A DNA stretch of 64,000 nucleotides from Ptychodera flava (GCF_041260155.1 NC_091948.1:2034001-2098000), one strand, 5' to 3'. Shown: positions 1 through 12,090, counted from the first letter of the stretch. The notes: generated by a model from the sequence alone, not told the origin. Program-made: numbers and translations.

Positions 1-93
1 GAAGTAACTCAATGGAAACGTTACCAACTATTACTGTGTAAAGCTGTTTTTATCCTCCATTTCTCACATTCTATCCTCCCCTTCCCCCAACAG

Positions 94-299
94 GTGGTTC
101 AACCCTTTACATAGAAACTGCCATCAAGAGAGTAGATACAGAATCCAAGGAGGGATCCCTGGAACTGACTGGTCAACTTGGTGACGTCATGAAGGAAAGT
201 GCACGAATAGCAGCAACATTCGCCAAATCATTCCTTCTACAGAATGATCCAGATAATCAGTTCTTCAGTCAAAATCACATACATCTACATGTACCAGAG
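94..299 (+). CDS. LONP1: LONP1 exon: start of protease domain
   Basis: The acceptor is a pyrimidine-rich stretch ending in CAG at 91-93 and the donor is GTAAGA at 300. The exon encodes the [10 protein letters not shown]...[16 protein letters not shown]...HIHLHVPE stretch typical of the start of the Lon proteolytic domain. It ends on a whole codon. Confidence 0.93.
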
Positions 300-3200
300 G
301 TAAGACACACAGTGAGATTTGAAATGAATCCCATTCTGAAGCAAACATTGACAATACTCCAAACATTCAGTCTGATAATGTTATGTTTCAGAAATATCTC
401 CTTACCACTCTACCTGTCAGTAGGTGAGAGGGGCAGCCAGATTTGAAATGAATCCCATTCGGAAGCAACAAGTGACACAACTTTGAACTTTCAATCCTGG
501 AGTTTCCTTAATGTTTCGTAGATATTTCCATGCCACTTGAACTGATGGCAGGTTAGAGAAACAGACAGATTTTAAGTTAATTCCATTCTGAAGTAAAGAC
601 TTAGATTTGTCTGCATGTTCAAAGATATCAATTTGCCATCCTACTCAATGTCCTACTAAATTATATGGCATTTCATTGAAGATACAAGCCTTGCTAATTG
701 TGGATTCCAATTTGAAAATGTGTTGGTGGTCAGGTATGTCTTGTCAAGAACGTACATGCATGTGTTAAAAATGTGGACTATCCATACTTGGAGGATCATG
801 TATGATGAAAGAATTAAGAGGCCACTTATTTTTGGTCCTCACAATAAATTTAGACTGCAAGCTTTTTCAGTTTTCTACTATAGACTATAGTCTATAGAAG
901 CTATTGGGATGGGTATCCGTCCGGCGTCCGGCGTCAGTCTGTATGTATGTATGTATGTATGTATGTATGTATGTATGTATGTATGTCCGTTTGTGAGGCG
1001 TCTGTCCACTCAGATATCTTGAGAACCGCAGTACTTACTGATTTGATATTTGTTGTGTAGATGAAAAATATGATTTTGAGAAACTATTTTTTTTAATTTT
1101 TTGATATTGTTGAAAATATGCAAATTAATGCCAAAAAAGGTGTTTTTGGTAAAAATCTTCTTCTTCATAACCGCTGGTCAGACAGCTTTGTTATTTGGTA
1201 TACAGGTCCCTAGGGATAACCTAACTTAGATTTGTTCAAATTGTGATGAAATATGCAAATGTGTATTTTTAAGGAATTTTTTTGTCATTTTTGGTCAAGT
1301 TTGACTTACATTGTATGTAATTCTTGTACTGTATAAACCCTATCAATTCACCCAGAAAAAAATAATTAATATGATTTTAAATAATTGAATTAATTAGGAA
1401 ATCATCAAAGCCAAAATAATTTTAGTGTGGAATTATCAGAAAGTTCAACTTTTTTTGACAGTTCATAGTGAATTGAGGATTAAAACATGTAAAGGCAACT
1501 TTCCTGAATCCCAACTTTGATATATTCTGAACCACCATTTATGTTATCTCAAAGAAATTGCTCATAATAGTTTGTCATGATAGGGTGGTCAAATAAATAG
1601 AGATAGAGAAAGTTCTAATTTCCATTTATGGTTGACTTGGTAAGGATAAAATAAGATTACTTTTTGAGGAAAAAAATAGAGTGGTCAATTAAAAGAGTGC
1701 ATGGTCAAAGTGATAGGGTTTTTATGGTAAAGCTGGGCTGCCTCATGTGCTATTTATAGCAATTATGCAATCTGTGTAAACAGTGCAATGAAAGTGTAAC
1801 ATGATTTCTTATAATGCTTTTGATGACCTTGAACTTCTTAAGTTTCAAACATTTGTCTCTTCAGTGTGCTTTCTCTGAGTACGTACAGTCTCAACTTATT
1901 CAACAGAACTTACTTACAATGTTAATTTGAAAGTTAAAATGTGCTTGGTTAATAATAGGATGAAAATACTGATATTAAAAGATAACCAGCTCAAGATTCT
2001 TTATAACCTGACAGATATGCTGTTTTTTTATGACGTAAATCTTGATTTAAGCAAGTCTTGTTTACTTTAATTAGAATGTAATTAACTCTCGTTTATTTGC
2101 TATTATAGACTAATATAGTCTGATGAAATATGCAAATCTGTATTTTTACAGAATTTTTTCCATTTTGGTCAGGCCATCCTGAAATGAGCTATCAAAGATA
2201 TCCACCTTCTTCATCAATACATGTGTCACAAAAGGTTATTCTCTACATAACACAGCAGAGCTCTGTCAACTGTTGAGTCGCTTGTTTTTTCAAAACCGCT
2301 GGTCAGACAGCTTTAATATTTGGTTTACATGTCCCTAGGATGACCTAAGTGAGATAATTTCATACAGTCAAGAAATATTTAATTTTGTACCCATGTCTAT
2401 AGTAGCTTCAGGGACTTTGGCCCTATGTTTCAGTTTTGTAGCCCCATTTATATCAATTTGAACAAACAAAAGATATGGCAAGGAAAAGATGGTGTCAATT
2501 TTTGTGTCTCTCGTGTTACAGGGAGCAACGCCAAAGGATGGTCCCAGTGCCGGATGTACCATAGTTACTGCCCTGCTGTCATTGGCTATGAATCAACCAA
2601 TCAGACAGAATGTTGCCATGACTGGAGAGGTCTCCCTGACTGGTAAAATTCTACCAGTTGGCGGAATTAAAGAGAAAACAATTGCTGTAAGTGACATCTT
2701 ACCATATAGCTCAGCACAATTTACGATTAGTACCTGTTTTATTGCTTGTAATGATCACTCATTGTATTAAATCCGATTAGTGGACAAGCAGCAGACTCAT
2801 GCCATAAACTAGTAACTTCTAGAAACATGTGTTCAGATTCTAAAAATCTGTCAAAAATGTTTGGTTTGAATAAATTCTGAAGTGTGCATGAGAGATGGAA
2901 GTGTCAACTCTATAATCCCTCATGAAGGCCAGGGTCAAAATGTTGTGGCTCTCAGTGTTAGGCTCAATTGACAATCAACATCACTGAAAGGCAAATCTTC
3001 CGTACTGTGATTTTACCCACAGATTCATATGTCAGTCCTCTCATTCACTTTAAAGTATGAAATCTCACTCTGTTTGTCTCTTAAAGCCCCTATTATTAGT
3101 CTTTAGTTTTACTTTAAAGTGACCAAATTATGATACGTACATTGATTGTATCATTTGTTAGTCCCCAAGGACACCGTCCGGGGGGACTTATAGGTTTGGT

Positions 3201-5899
3201 CATGTCCGTCCGTGCGTGCGTCCGTCTGTCCATCCGTTCACACAGATATTTCAGATACGCCTGGAGCGATTGCATTCAAACTTGGTACACAGATTGCTTC
3301 ATATGTCATACATATGCACGTCGATTTGTTTTTTGATACGATCCAATATGGCCGCCAGGTGGCCATTTTATTACGATTTTTTCATGTACAGAGCCATAAC
3401 TCAGGCATATCTCAACCGATTTTATTCAAATTTGGTACAAGGACATTGACCTATGTCATACATATGCACGTCGATTTGTTTTGTGATACGATCCAATATG
3501 GCCGCCAGGCGGCCATTTTGTTATGATTTTTTCATGTACAGAGCCATAACTCAGACATGTTTCAACCGATTTTATTCAAAGTTGGTACAAGGACATTGAC
3601 CAATGTCATAGACATGCACGTCAATTTGGTTTGTGATACGATCCAATATGGCCGCCAGGCGGCCATTTTGTTACGATTTTTTCATGTACAGAGCCATAAC
3701 TCAGGCATATCTCAACCGATTTTATTCAAAGTTGGTACAAGGACATCGACCTATGTAATATATATGCACATTGATTTGTTTTGTGAAACGATCCAATATG
3801 GTTGCTGTGTGGCCATTTTGTTACGTTTTTTTCATGTACAGAACCATAACTCAGACATGTATCAAGCAAATTTATTCAAAGTTGGTACAAGGAGATTGAC
3901 TCATATCATACATATCACTGCGGGGCCAAAGGCCCCCCATTTTGTTTCATATTAGCGTGTCACTTTTTCGCCGCACATACGTCGTGTACGCGTACAGTGA
4001 GTCAAATCCGCCTTTGACGCTATGTATTAAATTTCGCCAAATTTCCACGCTGCACAGCTTAATATTGATGGAAGAGTTGCAGATTCAATTTCCTCATATG
4101 TTGACCTTTCCATTATGATATTTTGGCAATAATTTCATGAAGGAATTATGAAAATACATATGTGATAATTTTTCATATGCAAAAATAGGTGAAAACACAG
4201 TCAACAGCCAAACGATCGTTAACTCGTCATTTCATAAAAATAAGAGGGAAACTCAAAAAAGTAAAACGATAGAGTTTTAGTAAACCTTCATGAGATGTGG
4301 TATCTCAAATATCGTAAGAAATTACAGCGAAATGAAAAAGTTAAACCAATGGGTTTTTTTTTCAGATATATTTTTCATTTTACGACGCGGCGAATAAGCT
4401 CGATTTCCCGTAGAAAACAATGGTGTGTAATATACCGAACAGATTGCACACTTCTCATCGATTATATTTCCACAATTTTGAACGAATAATGATGACAATT
4501 AACATGGTGATCCTTTGATTAATATACAAAATTCCTATCGTTTTAGATTTTTGAATTTCTTCACGAAAATTGTTTTATTTGAATTTTATTTATTCCGATC
4601 ACTGAAATATACTGTTGCCGTCAATGATTTGGCGAGCTGACGGCGTGTACATATGCAGAATACGGGCCTTAAATTGACGCATTTTTATCCGTATGCGTCT
4701 CGTAAGATTAACAGACCAACTGCATGTCATGTTGTTATAATTTATACCAAATTTTGGCGAAAATCAACGATGAAAATTCCAGTATATTTGAAAAATAACA
4801 CAGAAAGGAGGCGAACGGGCGCAGACTCTCCACTGTAATCGTGCAGTGAACGTTATCGATCGATATCCTTTTATCGGAAATTGATACATTGTTGTCGTGC
4901 TCACTCGCAGGTCATATTCAGCTCACAATGGCGCCAAACTTGCAAAGAGCGCCAAAATGTGAACGCATGCCAAAACTGTAAAAAAGTGTCGACGATTCAA
5001 TCTAAGTACAAGAAACCAACGGATACGTTGATTTTATGCTATCTAAGTCAATATATACAGGTTATGTGGACATATTAATGATTTGACCTCGACACATGAG
5101 CCCATACGCCAACAGATTTCGATCGATATTCTATTGAAAATAAATTGATACAATGTTCGCTGTCGTCACTAGCAACGGCCGAAAGCGCTCTCAGGTAGAG
5201 TATATGCTTCGCGGAATACAAAACATTCAGGCATACGTTCGTCCCGCAGTGTATTCATGTCAATTTGTTTTGTGATACAATCCAATATGGCTGCTGTGTG
5301 GCCATTTTGTTATGATTTTTTCATGTACAGAGCCATAACTCAGGCATATCACAACCGATTTTATTCAAAGATGGTACAAGGACATTAACCTATGTCATAC
5401 ATATGTAAGTAAATTTGTTTCATGATATGATCCAATATGGCTGCATGGCAGCCATTTTGTTACAATTTTTTCATGTCCTTAGCCAAAACCAGGGCACGTC
5501 TCAACCGATTTTATTCACCGATTTTATTCAAACTTAGTAAAAGGACATCACAGACCAAATTCATGAAGAGGACTCTATCCTCTCTGAGGACTTGTAATCA
5601 AAGTACCCATTAACAAGTGGGGACTGTGTCATCTACGATGACTTGTTATAATGAAGTTGACAGGATAGGCTTTTACATTGCTGTCACTGAGTAAAGAAAT
5701 AACCATCAAATATAGATAAACACTCATATAACAGACATTTTCTTTTCTGTGACAGGCCCGACGTGTTGGAGTAAACTGTATCATATTGCCACAGGAAAAC
5801 AGAAAGGATTATTCTGACTTGCCGTCATTTATCACAGAGGGACTTGAAGTTCACTTTGTTGATCACTACAGAGAGGTCTTCAACATTGTGTTTTCGTAG
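94..5899 (+). CDS. LONP1: Mitochondrial Lon protease, 3' part (last three coding exons)
   Basis: ATP-dependent serine protease of the mitochondrial matrix that degrades misfolded and oxidised proteins. Only the C-terminal protease domain lies here, in exons 94-299, 2522-2686 and 5756-5899, each bounded by AG and GT. The first exon starts in a split Gly codon and the other two junctions are phase 0. The middle exon holds the whole catalytic dyad: Ser in KDGPSAG (9th codon) and Lys in GGIKEKTIA (52nd codon), 43 residues apart as in known Lon proteases. The frame ends in [11 protein letters not shown] and TAG at 5897-5899, so the tail is shorter than I recall for human LONP1, which runs on past this point. 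Upstream exons lie outside the window. AATAAA at 6743-6748 and 7431-7436 are possible poly(A) signals. Identification rests on near-continuous similarity to remembered animal LONP1 and is strong. Confidence 0.95.
878..2395. repeat. Composite interspersed repeat in LONP1 intron
   Basis: The block opens with a perfect 20-base palindrome at 878-897 (CTATAGACTATAGTCTATAG), followed by a CCGTCCGGCGTC-rich start and a TATG microsatellite. A phrase containing ACCGCTGGTCAGACAGCTTT occurs twice (about 1170 and 2300), each time followed by a CCCTAGG motif and a GATGAAATATGCAAAT motif nearby. This shows two or more copies or fragments of one family. I saw no coding capacity and cannot name the family. 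Confidence 0.6.
941..986. repeat. (TATG)n microsatellite
   Basis: About eleven uninterrupted GTAT units sit inside the composite repeat of the LONP1 intron. Confidence 0.95.
2522..2686 (+). CDS. LONP1: LONP1 exon: catalytic Ser-Lys dyad
   Basis: This exon is 165 bases (55 codons), phase 0 at both ends, with donor GTAAGT. It begins [20 protein letters not shown] and ends [10 protein letters not shown]. Catalytic Ser and Lys are both present. The middle, [16 protein letters not shown], is the conserved Lon strand-turn region. Confidence 0.95.
3159..5640. repeat. 150-bp tandem-repeat element, interrupted by a DNA element
   Basis: The block starts AGTCCCCAAGGACACCGTCC and ends near AAGTGGGGACT followed by GATGACTT, giving a short inverted AGTCCCC at the two ends. 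Its body is a tandem array with a period of exactly 150 bases: ATATGCACGTCGATTTG-type phrases recur at about 3311, 3461, 3611 and 3761, and the array resumes at 5252. Each unit has AATATGGCCGCC, GGCCATTTTGTTA and AGAGCCATAACTCAGGCAT. Small open frames across the array simply reflect the in-register period (150 is divisible by 3) and I do not treat them as genes. Confidence 0.85.
3916..5251. mobile_element. Non-autonomous CACTG-ended DNA transposon (CMC/EnSpm-like)
   Basis: This is 1336 bases bounded by a perfect 9-base terminal inverted repeat, CACTGCGGG...CCCGCAGTG, flanked by TAT at 3913-3915 and 5252-5254. Removing the element and one TAT restores the expected 150-bp array sequence, which proves insertion. 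A 3-bp duplication with CACT ends fits the CMC/EnSpm group, but that family assignment is inference. No transposase frame was seen. An internal GATCGATAT...TTGATACA phrase occurs twice (about 4858 and 5122). Confidence 0.85.
5756..5899 (+). CDS. LONP1: LONP1 terminal coding exon
   Basis: This exon is 144 bases including the TAG stop. It begins [18 protein letters not shown] and continues through [17 protein letters not shown], the Lon C-terminal helix and strand. The acceptor is a T-rich tract ending in GACAG at 5751-5755. Confidence 0.95.
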   Translation, partial: ARRVGVNCIILPQENRKDYSDLPSFITEGLEVHFVDHYREVFNIVFS

Positions 5900-7056
5900 C
5901 ATTGATTGAGATAATTGCGAATAACTTATCAATCTTTCTGGTGGAGACATGAATCCTGGGTGTGTAAATGGGTATGGTTTGAATGTTGAGGGCCCTCACA
6001 CAATAAGGATAGGGAAAGACACAAATCTTCAAACTCAAGATTTTATCTGCATTATTTGGTGACTCTGATTGCAATATTTTTCAGCATCATGAAAAGTTTG
6101 CGTAGAAGTGGTGTCAAGAAAGTTATCAACTGCATTGATGTTGATCAGACAATCTACGCAATATCTCTTAAATTTGTGGATAGTGAATATGTTTGCAAGA
6201 TGGTAAACGTTTTGGCAAGAGTTCAGTCTTTGTGTGTGTCGATACTACAGCCTGAGTTAATTCCCTGACTTGAATGCCAGAAAATTCTGTCAAAGATCCT
6301 GTATGTATTCACAGTATGTGTAGTATGTAGGTCAACTTGGGTATCGGTTGTCATAAAGTTTAAGTTACTGCGAATGACCAAGTGAATTTTCTGAAAACGT
6401 GCAGAAGTTACAATCTATTTCCAGTGAATATTATCTGTTTTGTTGAGGTGCAGAAAATCTATAACTTACCAGTTCCTGGCGACAGCAAAATCATTGCATT
6501 TGAACTTAAGCAGTGAGTGACGTGTGTTTAGACCACTTTGACTTCATTTCTTACAAGTAGGTACAACTGGTGTACTTAATGAATTAAGCTTGATGTTGTG
6601 AAGTTTAAGCCATTAAAATTCTCCCAAAATAAGTCGCTTATGAGGTACGTCTTCTGGACACCATTTGAAAAGCTTCTCCATTCTTGCTGATAGCAGAGTG
6701 TATGATTACCAACTAGGTAGTTTGGCAAGTTCAAACATGTACAATAAATGCTGTCCTCAGTGGATGCATGGATGAAAAGGTATAAAATAATTCAGTGTAA
6801 AGGCCTGTTTTCTTTCTATTTGCCACAGTTTTATGAATGACATTGGTTCATTGCAAGGCCAGTATGAAAAGAGACTAGCCAGTAAGACTTTGGTGATCTA
6901 ACTTGTTGCCAAGGGAACATATATACTGGCATCAAGGGTCAAAACTCATGTGTGTTACATTACTACAGTAGCCATTTCATTGCAAGTTGGTGGACATAAG
7001 TTTTACTCAACACTGACCAAATGGACCTGAATATATTGAAGAATTCCTTGATAGTT
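5900..7056. other. LONP1 3' UTR and intergenic sequence
   Basis: No further coding exon was recognised. AATAAA at 6743-6748 lies about 840 bases after the LONP1 stop and could be its poly(A) signal. Confidence 0.4.
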
Positions 7057-7208
7057 CATAAAAGCTTCCCGTGTATCACACCTAAGTATTAAGGAGAAGA
7101 GATTGTAATGCTGTAAATAGGCATCTGATTCACATAAAAGCTTCCCGTGTATCACACCTAAGTATTAAGGAAAAGAGATTGTAATGCTGTAAATAGGCAT
7201 CCGATTCA
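7057..7208. repeat. 76-bp direct tandem duplication
   Basis: Two adjacent copies (7057-7132 and 7133-7208) start CATAAAAGCTTCCCGTGTAT and differ at very few positions. The near-identity indicates a recent local duplication. Confidence 0.95.
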
Positions 7209-7534
7209 GTGAAATTTAAATACTTTGCTGTGTTTAAAATACAGGCAACCATTGTCAGCAAACAAGTGACAAGACGATGACTGAACATGTAGTGAAGTAC
7301 AGGTTCATTGGTGATAGGATATCTAGGCTTAGGCTAGAAGTGATATTTCGACATTTGTGAAGTTTTTCATTTATGAATTTTGAAAATGAGCATATGACAT
7401 ATTTTACAATTTTAAAGAGGGCATTTTATTAATAAATGGAGATTTGCTACAAGTACAGCAATTTATTTGTGTTTTGATTTGACAAGTGTAGCCTTTGACT
7501 CGTTTGAGTTCAAAGGTACTCCCTTAAATGTCAG

Positions 7535-7560
7535 TTTTTATTTATTTATTTATTTATTTA
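7535..7560. repeat. (TTTA)n microsatellite
   Basis: About six TTTA units immediately precede CAGGAAAAATC. Confidence 0.9.
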
Positions 7561-7739
7561 CAGGAAAAATCACTCTCTCGACTAGTTTGACATGCAAAAC
7601 TTCATCTTAGGCATACAATACGATAGAACCAGATATGAACTGAAAATGCTCACGTGTTCAGCTGTTGTCTGTGAATTTAAACTTTTGCCACATTTTTGTA
7701 ACTTCATTGACAGTGTTATGATCAACATCATGAACAATA

Positions 7740-9125
7740 ATCACCACAGATTCCAAGGTCATTAAGTATATAACTATGTAATTAGCTGAAATAAAAAAAC
7801 TAAATTTCTTTGACTGCTGTAGTTGTATCATCACTTTAAGTAATATAATTGCCTTGGTCAAGTCCTTCAAGCTATATATGCCAAATTGTGAAAGCTCATG
7901 AGATATGCAAATTATGAATTAGCTGACATGAAAATGCGAAATATCTCTAATACAACACAATTGTCTCAAAAGACATAGCAAGTTCCATAAACATTTTTAG
8001 AGTCCTTCCAGTCACATTTAATTGGGAAAGTTAGTTAAATATGCCAATTAGTAACTTGCGGATGTAATAATGCTAAACAACTTTCATGAATATTTTATTA
8101 TAGTTTCTTTAATGTACATAGCAAGTTTCATCGACTTTGATCAAGTCAATCAAGATATATCCCTAATTAAAAACGTTTGTTAAATATGCAAATTAGTAAT
8201 GAGATGGTCTAAAAAATCTAAACCGACTTTTTGTAATATCAACAATATACATAGCAAGTTACATCAACTTTGCATATGTCAATCAAGATACTGTGAAACC
8301 TGTCTAAACCGAACCCTGTCGAAACTGCAAATGTGTCTAAACTGAACCCTTTTCCAAGTCCCATTCCATTAGAACACTATGTTAAAGGGACCTCTGTAAA
8401 CCAAACACCTCTCCAAACCAAACAATTTTCTCAGTCCCTGAAGGGTTCGGTTTAGACAGGATTTACTGTTTATATATCTGATGAGGAAAGTTCGTTGAAT
8501 ATGCAAATTAGTAATTAGCTGAAGTAAAAATTCTAAATGACTTCAGTAATGTTAGATCATCGTATCTTCAATGTACATAGCACGTTTTGTCAACTTCGAT
8601 TAAGCCAATCCATATAGCTATCCCTAATAAGGAAAATTCATTAAATATGCAAATAAGTAGTTAGCTGAAGTAACAATGCAAACTGACTTTCAATAATGTT
8701 TTATCTCAGTATCTTCAATGACCAACACAAGTATTATCAACTTTGATCCAATGAATTCAGATACATATCCCTAACTAGGAAAGTTATTTAAATATGCAAA
8801 TTAGTAATAATTTTATCTTAACCTGCTAAAACAACTTTAATGATTTTTATATCAGCGTATCTCAAATATACATAGCAAGTTTCATCAATTTTGATCATGC
8901 CAATCAAGATATATATAACTAATTGGAAAAGTTTGTTCAATATGCAAATTAGTGATTAGCTGAATTTAAAATGCTTAATGGCTTTCAATATTGTTTTACC
9001 CTAGTATCATCAATGTACATAGCATGTTTCGCCAACTTTGATTAAGTTTATCCAGGTATATATCCCTTATTAGGAAAGTTCATGAGATTTGCAAATTAGG
9101 TATTGGCTGAAGTAAAAATGCTTAA
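7740..9125. repeat. Tandem array, period about 147 bp
   Basis: Roughly eight diverged copies. The marker phrase AATATGCAAATTAGTAATTA recurs near 7905, 8037, 8186, 8499, 8644, 8791, 8939 and 9086, steps of about 145-149 once the MITE at 8291-8468 is removed. A second marker, ACATAGCAAGTTTCATC, sits midway in each unit. No coding capacity was seen. Confidence 0.85.
8291..8468. mobile_element. MITE with pogo/Tigger-like ends
   Basis: This 178-base element has imperfect terminal inverted repeats of about 27 bases, sharing an identical CCTGTCTAAACCGAACCCT core, with CTGTGAAA at one end and CAGTAAAT at the other. It lies within the 147-bp array at a TA step. CAGT...CCTGTCTA ends and TA targets are typical of pogo/Tigger relatives. 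The exact TA duplication is blurred by two extra T on the right side. Confidence 0.75.
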
Positions 9126-9929
9126 TGAATGTCAGTGGACATTTACGAACAGCTCTACTTTCCCCTCCAATTTTAGGTCAAGGTCAAAAATAAGTAAAAT
9201 CGGTATATCAGCCTTCAAAACATGTTTTGTGATTATTTTGTGAAATTGATTAAATGTACCAGTTGGCGGCACCTGCCCCGTGGTAGGACTTTTTATTTTG
9301 TTTTTGCTCTGTTTCTTTTTTGGGTAGGGGGTCCCAAAATGTTTCAAGAACAGTTGTTTCATCTGATGGTGTTTTTCAAAAGTCGGATATGAAATTAAGA
9401 CACTCAAAGTAATAATTTGCTGAAATAAATTTTCCATGGTGATATTCATCTGTGAATAATTTCACAAAGAGTATAAACGCTCTGGACACCATTATGAAAC
9501 ATTCCTGGTTTTCCGCAAAGGGCGAGGAGTTTTGTTTATGCCATTGGCATCGTTTTAAAGCCGACGCATCAAATAGTGCACTTGCCATGGTTTATGACCC
9601 ATGCTTTTTTTTCGATGAAGAAATCAAAAACAATCTTTCCAGAGTGCTTTTCCGAAGCGAATTATAGAGAATTGATGTCACTTTCCATTTCGCCATTCCA
9701 CGAACAGAAAATTCGGCCACGTTTCTTATAACGCAAGAAGAACATTATATATCTAGATACTAATTAAAAGGAGTAAAACATTACCGAGAAACGTTTCAAA
9801 ATGACAACTTCACACCGTTTGGCGAGCTAGCTGCTATCCCGTAATCAAACAGAGAAGGAACATGAGACGATGTATATAGACAGTGCAAGAAATCGTGCCA
9901 TACTCGAAAATTTGCAATCGTAACAAAAT

Positions 9930-9974
9930 AGGCACCGCTAGGATTTGAATCTCCTGTTTACTAGACACGGTTCC
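9930..9974 (-). pseudogene. tRNA-Thr pseudogene (deleted)
   Basis: On the minus strand it matches the 3' part of the intact tRNA-Thr(AGT) copies, with the same GGCACCGC acceptor and TTTACTAGACA anticodon region. It lacks part of the T arm and nearly all of the D arm. Both flanks match those of the intact copies (CGTGCCATACTCGAAAA on one side, CCAGATG on the other), so it is the remnant of a once complete gene. Confidence 0.85.
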
Positions 9975-10204
9975 AGATGATATATATTCGAACTTTCTTT
10001 CTTTTTATTCATTCCTTTTTTTGTTATCGTCAGTAGTACCGATTTTTAGGTAATTAATGTATTCTAACTGCCAATGATCTGTCTTTCGAACAGGTATTGT
10101 TGTAAACGTTTCATAGCAATATGTATATAAAATGTCATTGCAGTCAAGTATATGTACGATTGTTTTAAGTTGCTAATCTATTAGAAATGCTCAACATAGT
10201 GTAA

Positions 10205-12090
10205 AGGGAGCATTCGGTTATGAAGAGAGGGGTAGGCCGGAGGAATGGGGAGGGTCAAGTTTCACAAACTTGCCCTAGGGGGAGGGTCTCATTTTGCAAA
10301 CTTAGTCTATGTGGAGGGTCACATTTTACATTGCTAAGTTTATGATGGATGCAAAGACTGAATGAGCTGTTTAAAGAAACTTCACAACAATACTGCCATG
10401 TATAGTGAATCAACATTTTCAGTGAAATTCTAAAATCAAATTTCTTGTACACATACGCACTTGTAATCACCTCTTCTAATCAAGTACATTTATGTCAATT
10501 ATTCAGTTTATGTATATGCACAGATATTGCTAGTTATACATTGGAAACATTTGTTCAAAGTTTTCTCATAGACAACCATGTATAATGGATCAACCATGTA
10601 TGATTTTCGGTTAAATTGTAAAATCAAATTTCTTGTACACATAATCATTTGAAACATCCTTACTATAATCAAGTACATTTATGTCAATTATCCAACATCT
10701 ATAAATACACAGATATTGCTTATTTCATATTGCGAAAAAAATTATTCATACTTTTCTCATAGAATCACGTGTATACTGAATTTATATTTTCGGTGAAATC
10801 CAAAATTCAAATTTCGTGTACTCACATGCACTTTTACCTCCCACTTCAAGCAAAGAACATTTACATGAATTATCAAACATATGTAAAAGTACAGATATAG
10901 CTGCACCTTGCCTTCTGATAATTGCCAAAAATTGTGACCCTCCCAAAAAGGCATGCATGAAATTTCATGAACCTTCAAAAATACTTGCGCAAAAAATTAC
11001 GACCCACACAAAAACATTGGCCTCCCCCTGTCATTTCTGTCCGGTACCTTAGCTTATTAACACATCCTATATTTGTAAAGTCACCATTGTTATCGTTTAA
11101 AGTTGAGTTCAAGTCCTGACAAGGATTCATTTGTCAACAATAATAATATTCATTACACGTGTATTGGCTTTGTTTGACAATCTCTTGCTTTTTGTTCATT
11201 CCTTTTTGGTTATCAGCAGAAGTGCGATTTTTAGGAATAGAAATGTATTCTAATCGGTCTAAGGGATGGACCATTAGATCTTGGGAGGGGGTGGTCACAA
11301 TGAAATTGTGAAATTTTTTTTTACTGTTGTAAATTTCTAAAAAAAAATTTTTACAATTGAGATTAGCTATGCAAATATTTTTTTTTCAGAGTCAATTTTC
11401 AGATTTATAATTTTTTTTAAGTTCGTCGCTGTCTGAGGATAAAGAGGGCAAAGATGTGGTGCACACCACAAGCGGCTGTGCAAGCGGTCACGGGGGTGTC
11501 CCCCTCCTGCCGTTGGAGCTTTTGAAAAATAGAGATTAAAATGGTGTTATTTGGTGGCACTTGGGGAGCATTTTTTTCAGATTACACATCTTCCTCTGAA
11601 ATATGGTCTTCTTGCTCCTCAGTAGCTTCCTATAGTTTTGAAAATTGACTATTTTGGTTTCCTGGCTTCCCTTTCTACTGCGTGGTGAAATGCCTACATT
11701 CACTCCACCAAACATCATGCATATCTCATGATTTACAATTGATTTTGACAAGCTGAGAAGCTGTTTGCAAAATATAGTGAAATTTGCATATTTGTGTTTT
11801 TAGAGCAATTGTTGCCCTTTTTGATCAAAACATCTATTTCTCTGTAGCAGCATGTCAAAATTGATTGGATGTGCATAGATGTGGTGAAATTTCAATATTT
11901 GTCTTTTTAGGGCAATTTATGCCATTCATGGTCAAAAAGTCTGTATTCTCTGAAAGGGCTTGTCCAATTTCTTTGAAATTTACTACATAAGTCCCTTAAG
12001 ATTTGTTTAAATCACGCTCTTTTTTGTGGTGGAAAACTACTTCAGATAATTGTCATTCAGCATTTGCTACACACATAAAATCATTCGAAA
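10205..12090. mobile_element. Compound repeat insertion within the older tRNA unit
   Basis: This block separates two parts of the older unit. It has GGGAGGGTC-type sequence near its start and GACCCTCCC about 0.7 kb in, flanking a three-copy repeat of about 185 bases (10380-10930). A second repeat follows from about 11265, starting GGATGGACCATTAGATCTTG and containing GGTCACGGGGGTGTCCCCCT. The start of this second repeat resembles GGGATGCACCATTAGATC at about 43590. At least two insertions seem to be stacked here. No gene was recognised. Confidence 0.5.
10380..10930. repeat. Three-copy tandem repeat, period about 185 bp
   Basis: AAATCAAATTTCTTGTACAC recurs at about 10433 and 10622, with a diverged third copy near 10805. 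Each is followed by a CAAGTACATTTATGTCAATT-type phrase and CACAGATATTGCT. Confidence 0.8.

Noticed and set aside
3130-3955. Overlapping open frames of 68-132 codons in the 150-bp array
   Set aside because: The period is a multiple of three, so open frames repeat by arithmetic. The sequence also belongs to an interspersed element with no protein family match.
3240-3955. Regularly spaced repeats as a CRISPR-like array
   Set aside because: Units are contiguous 150-bp tandem copies without unique spacers, in an animal genome.
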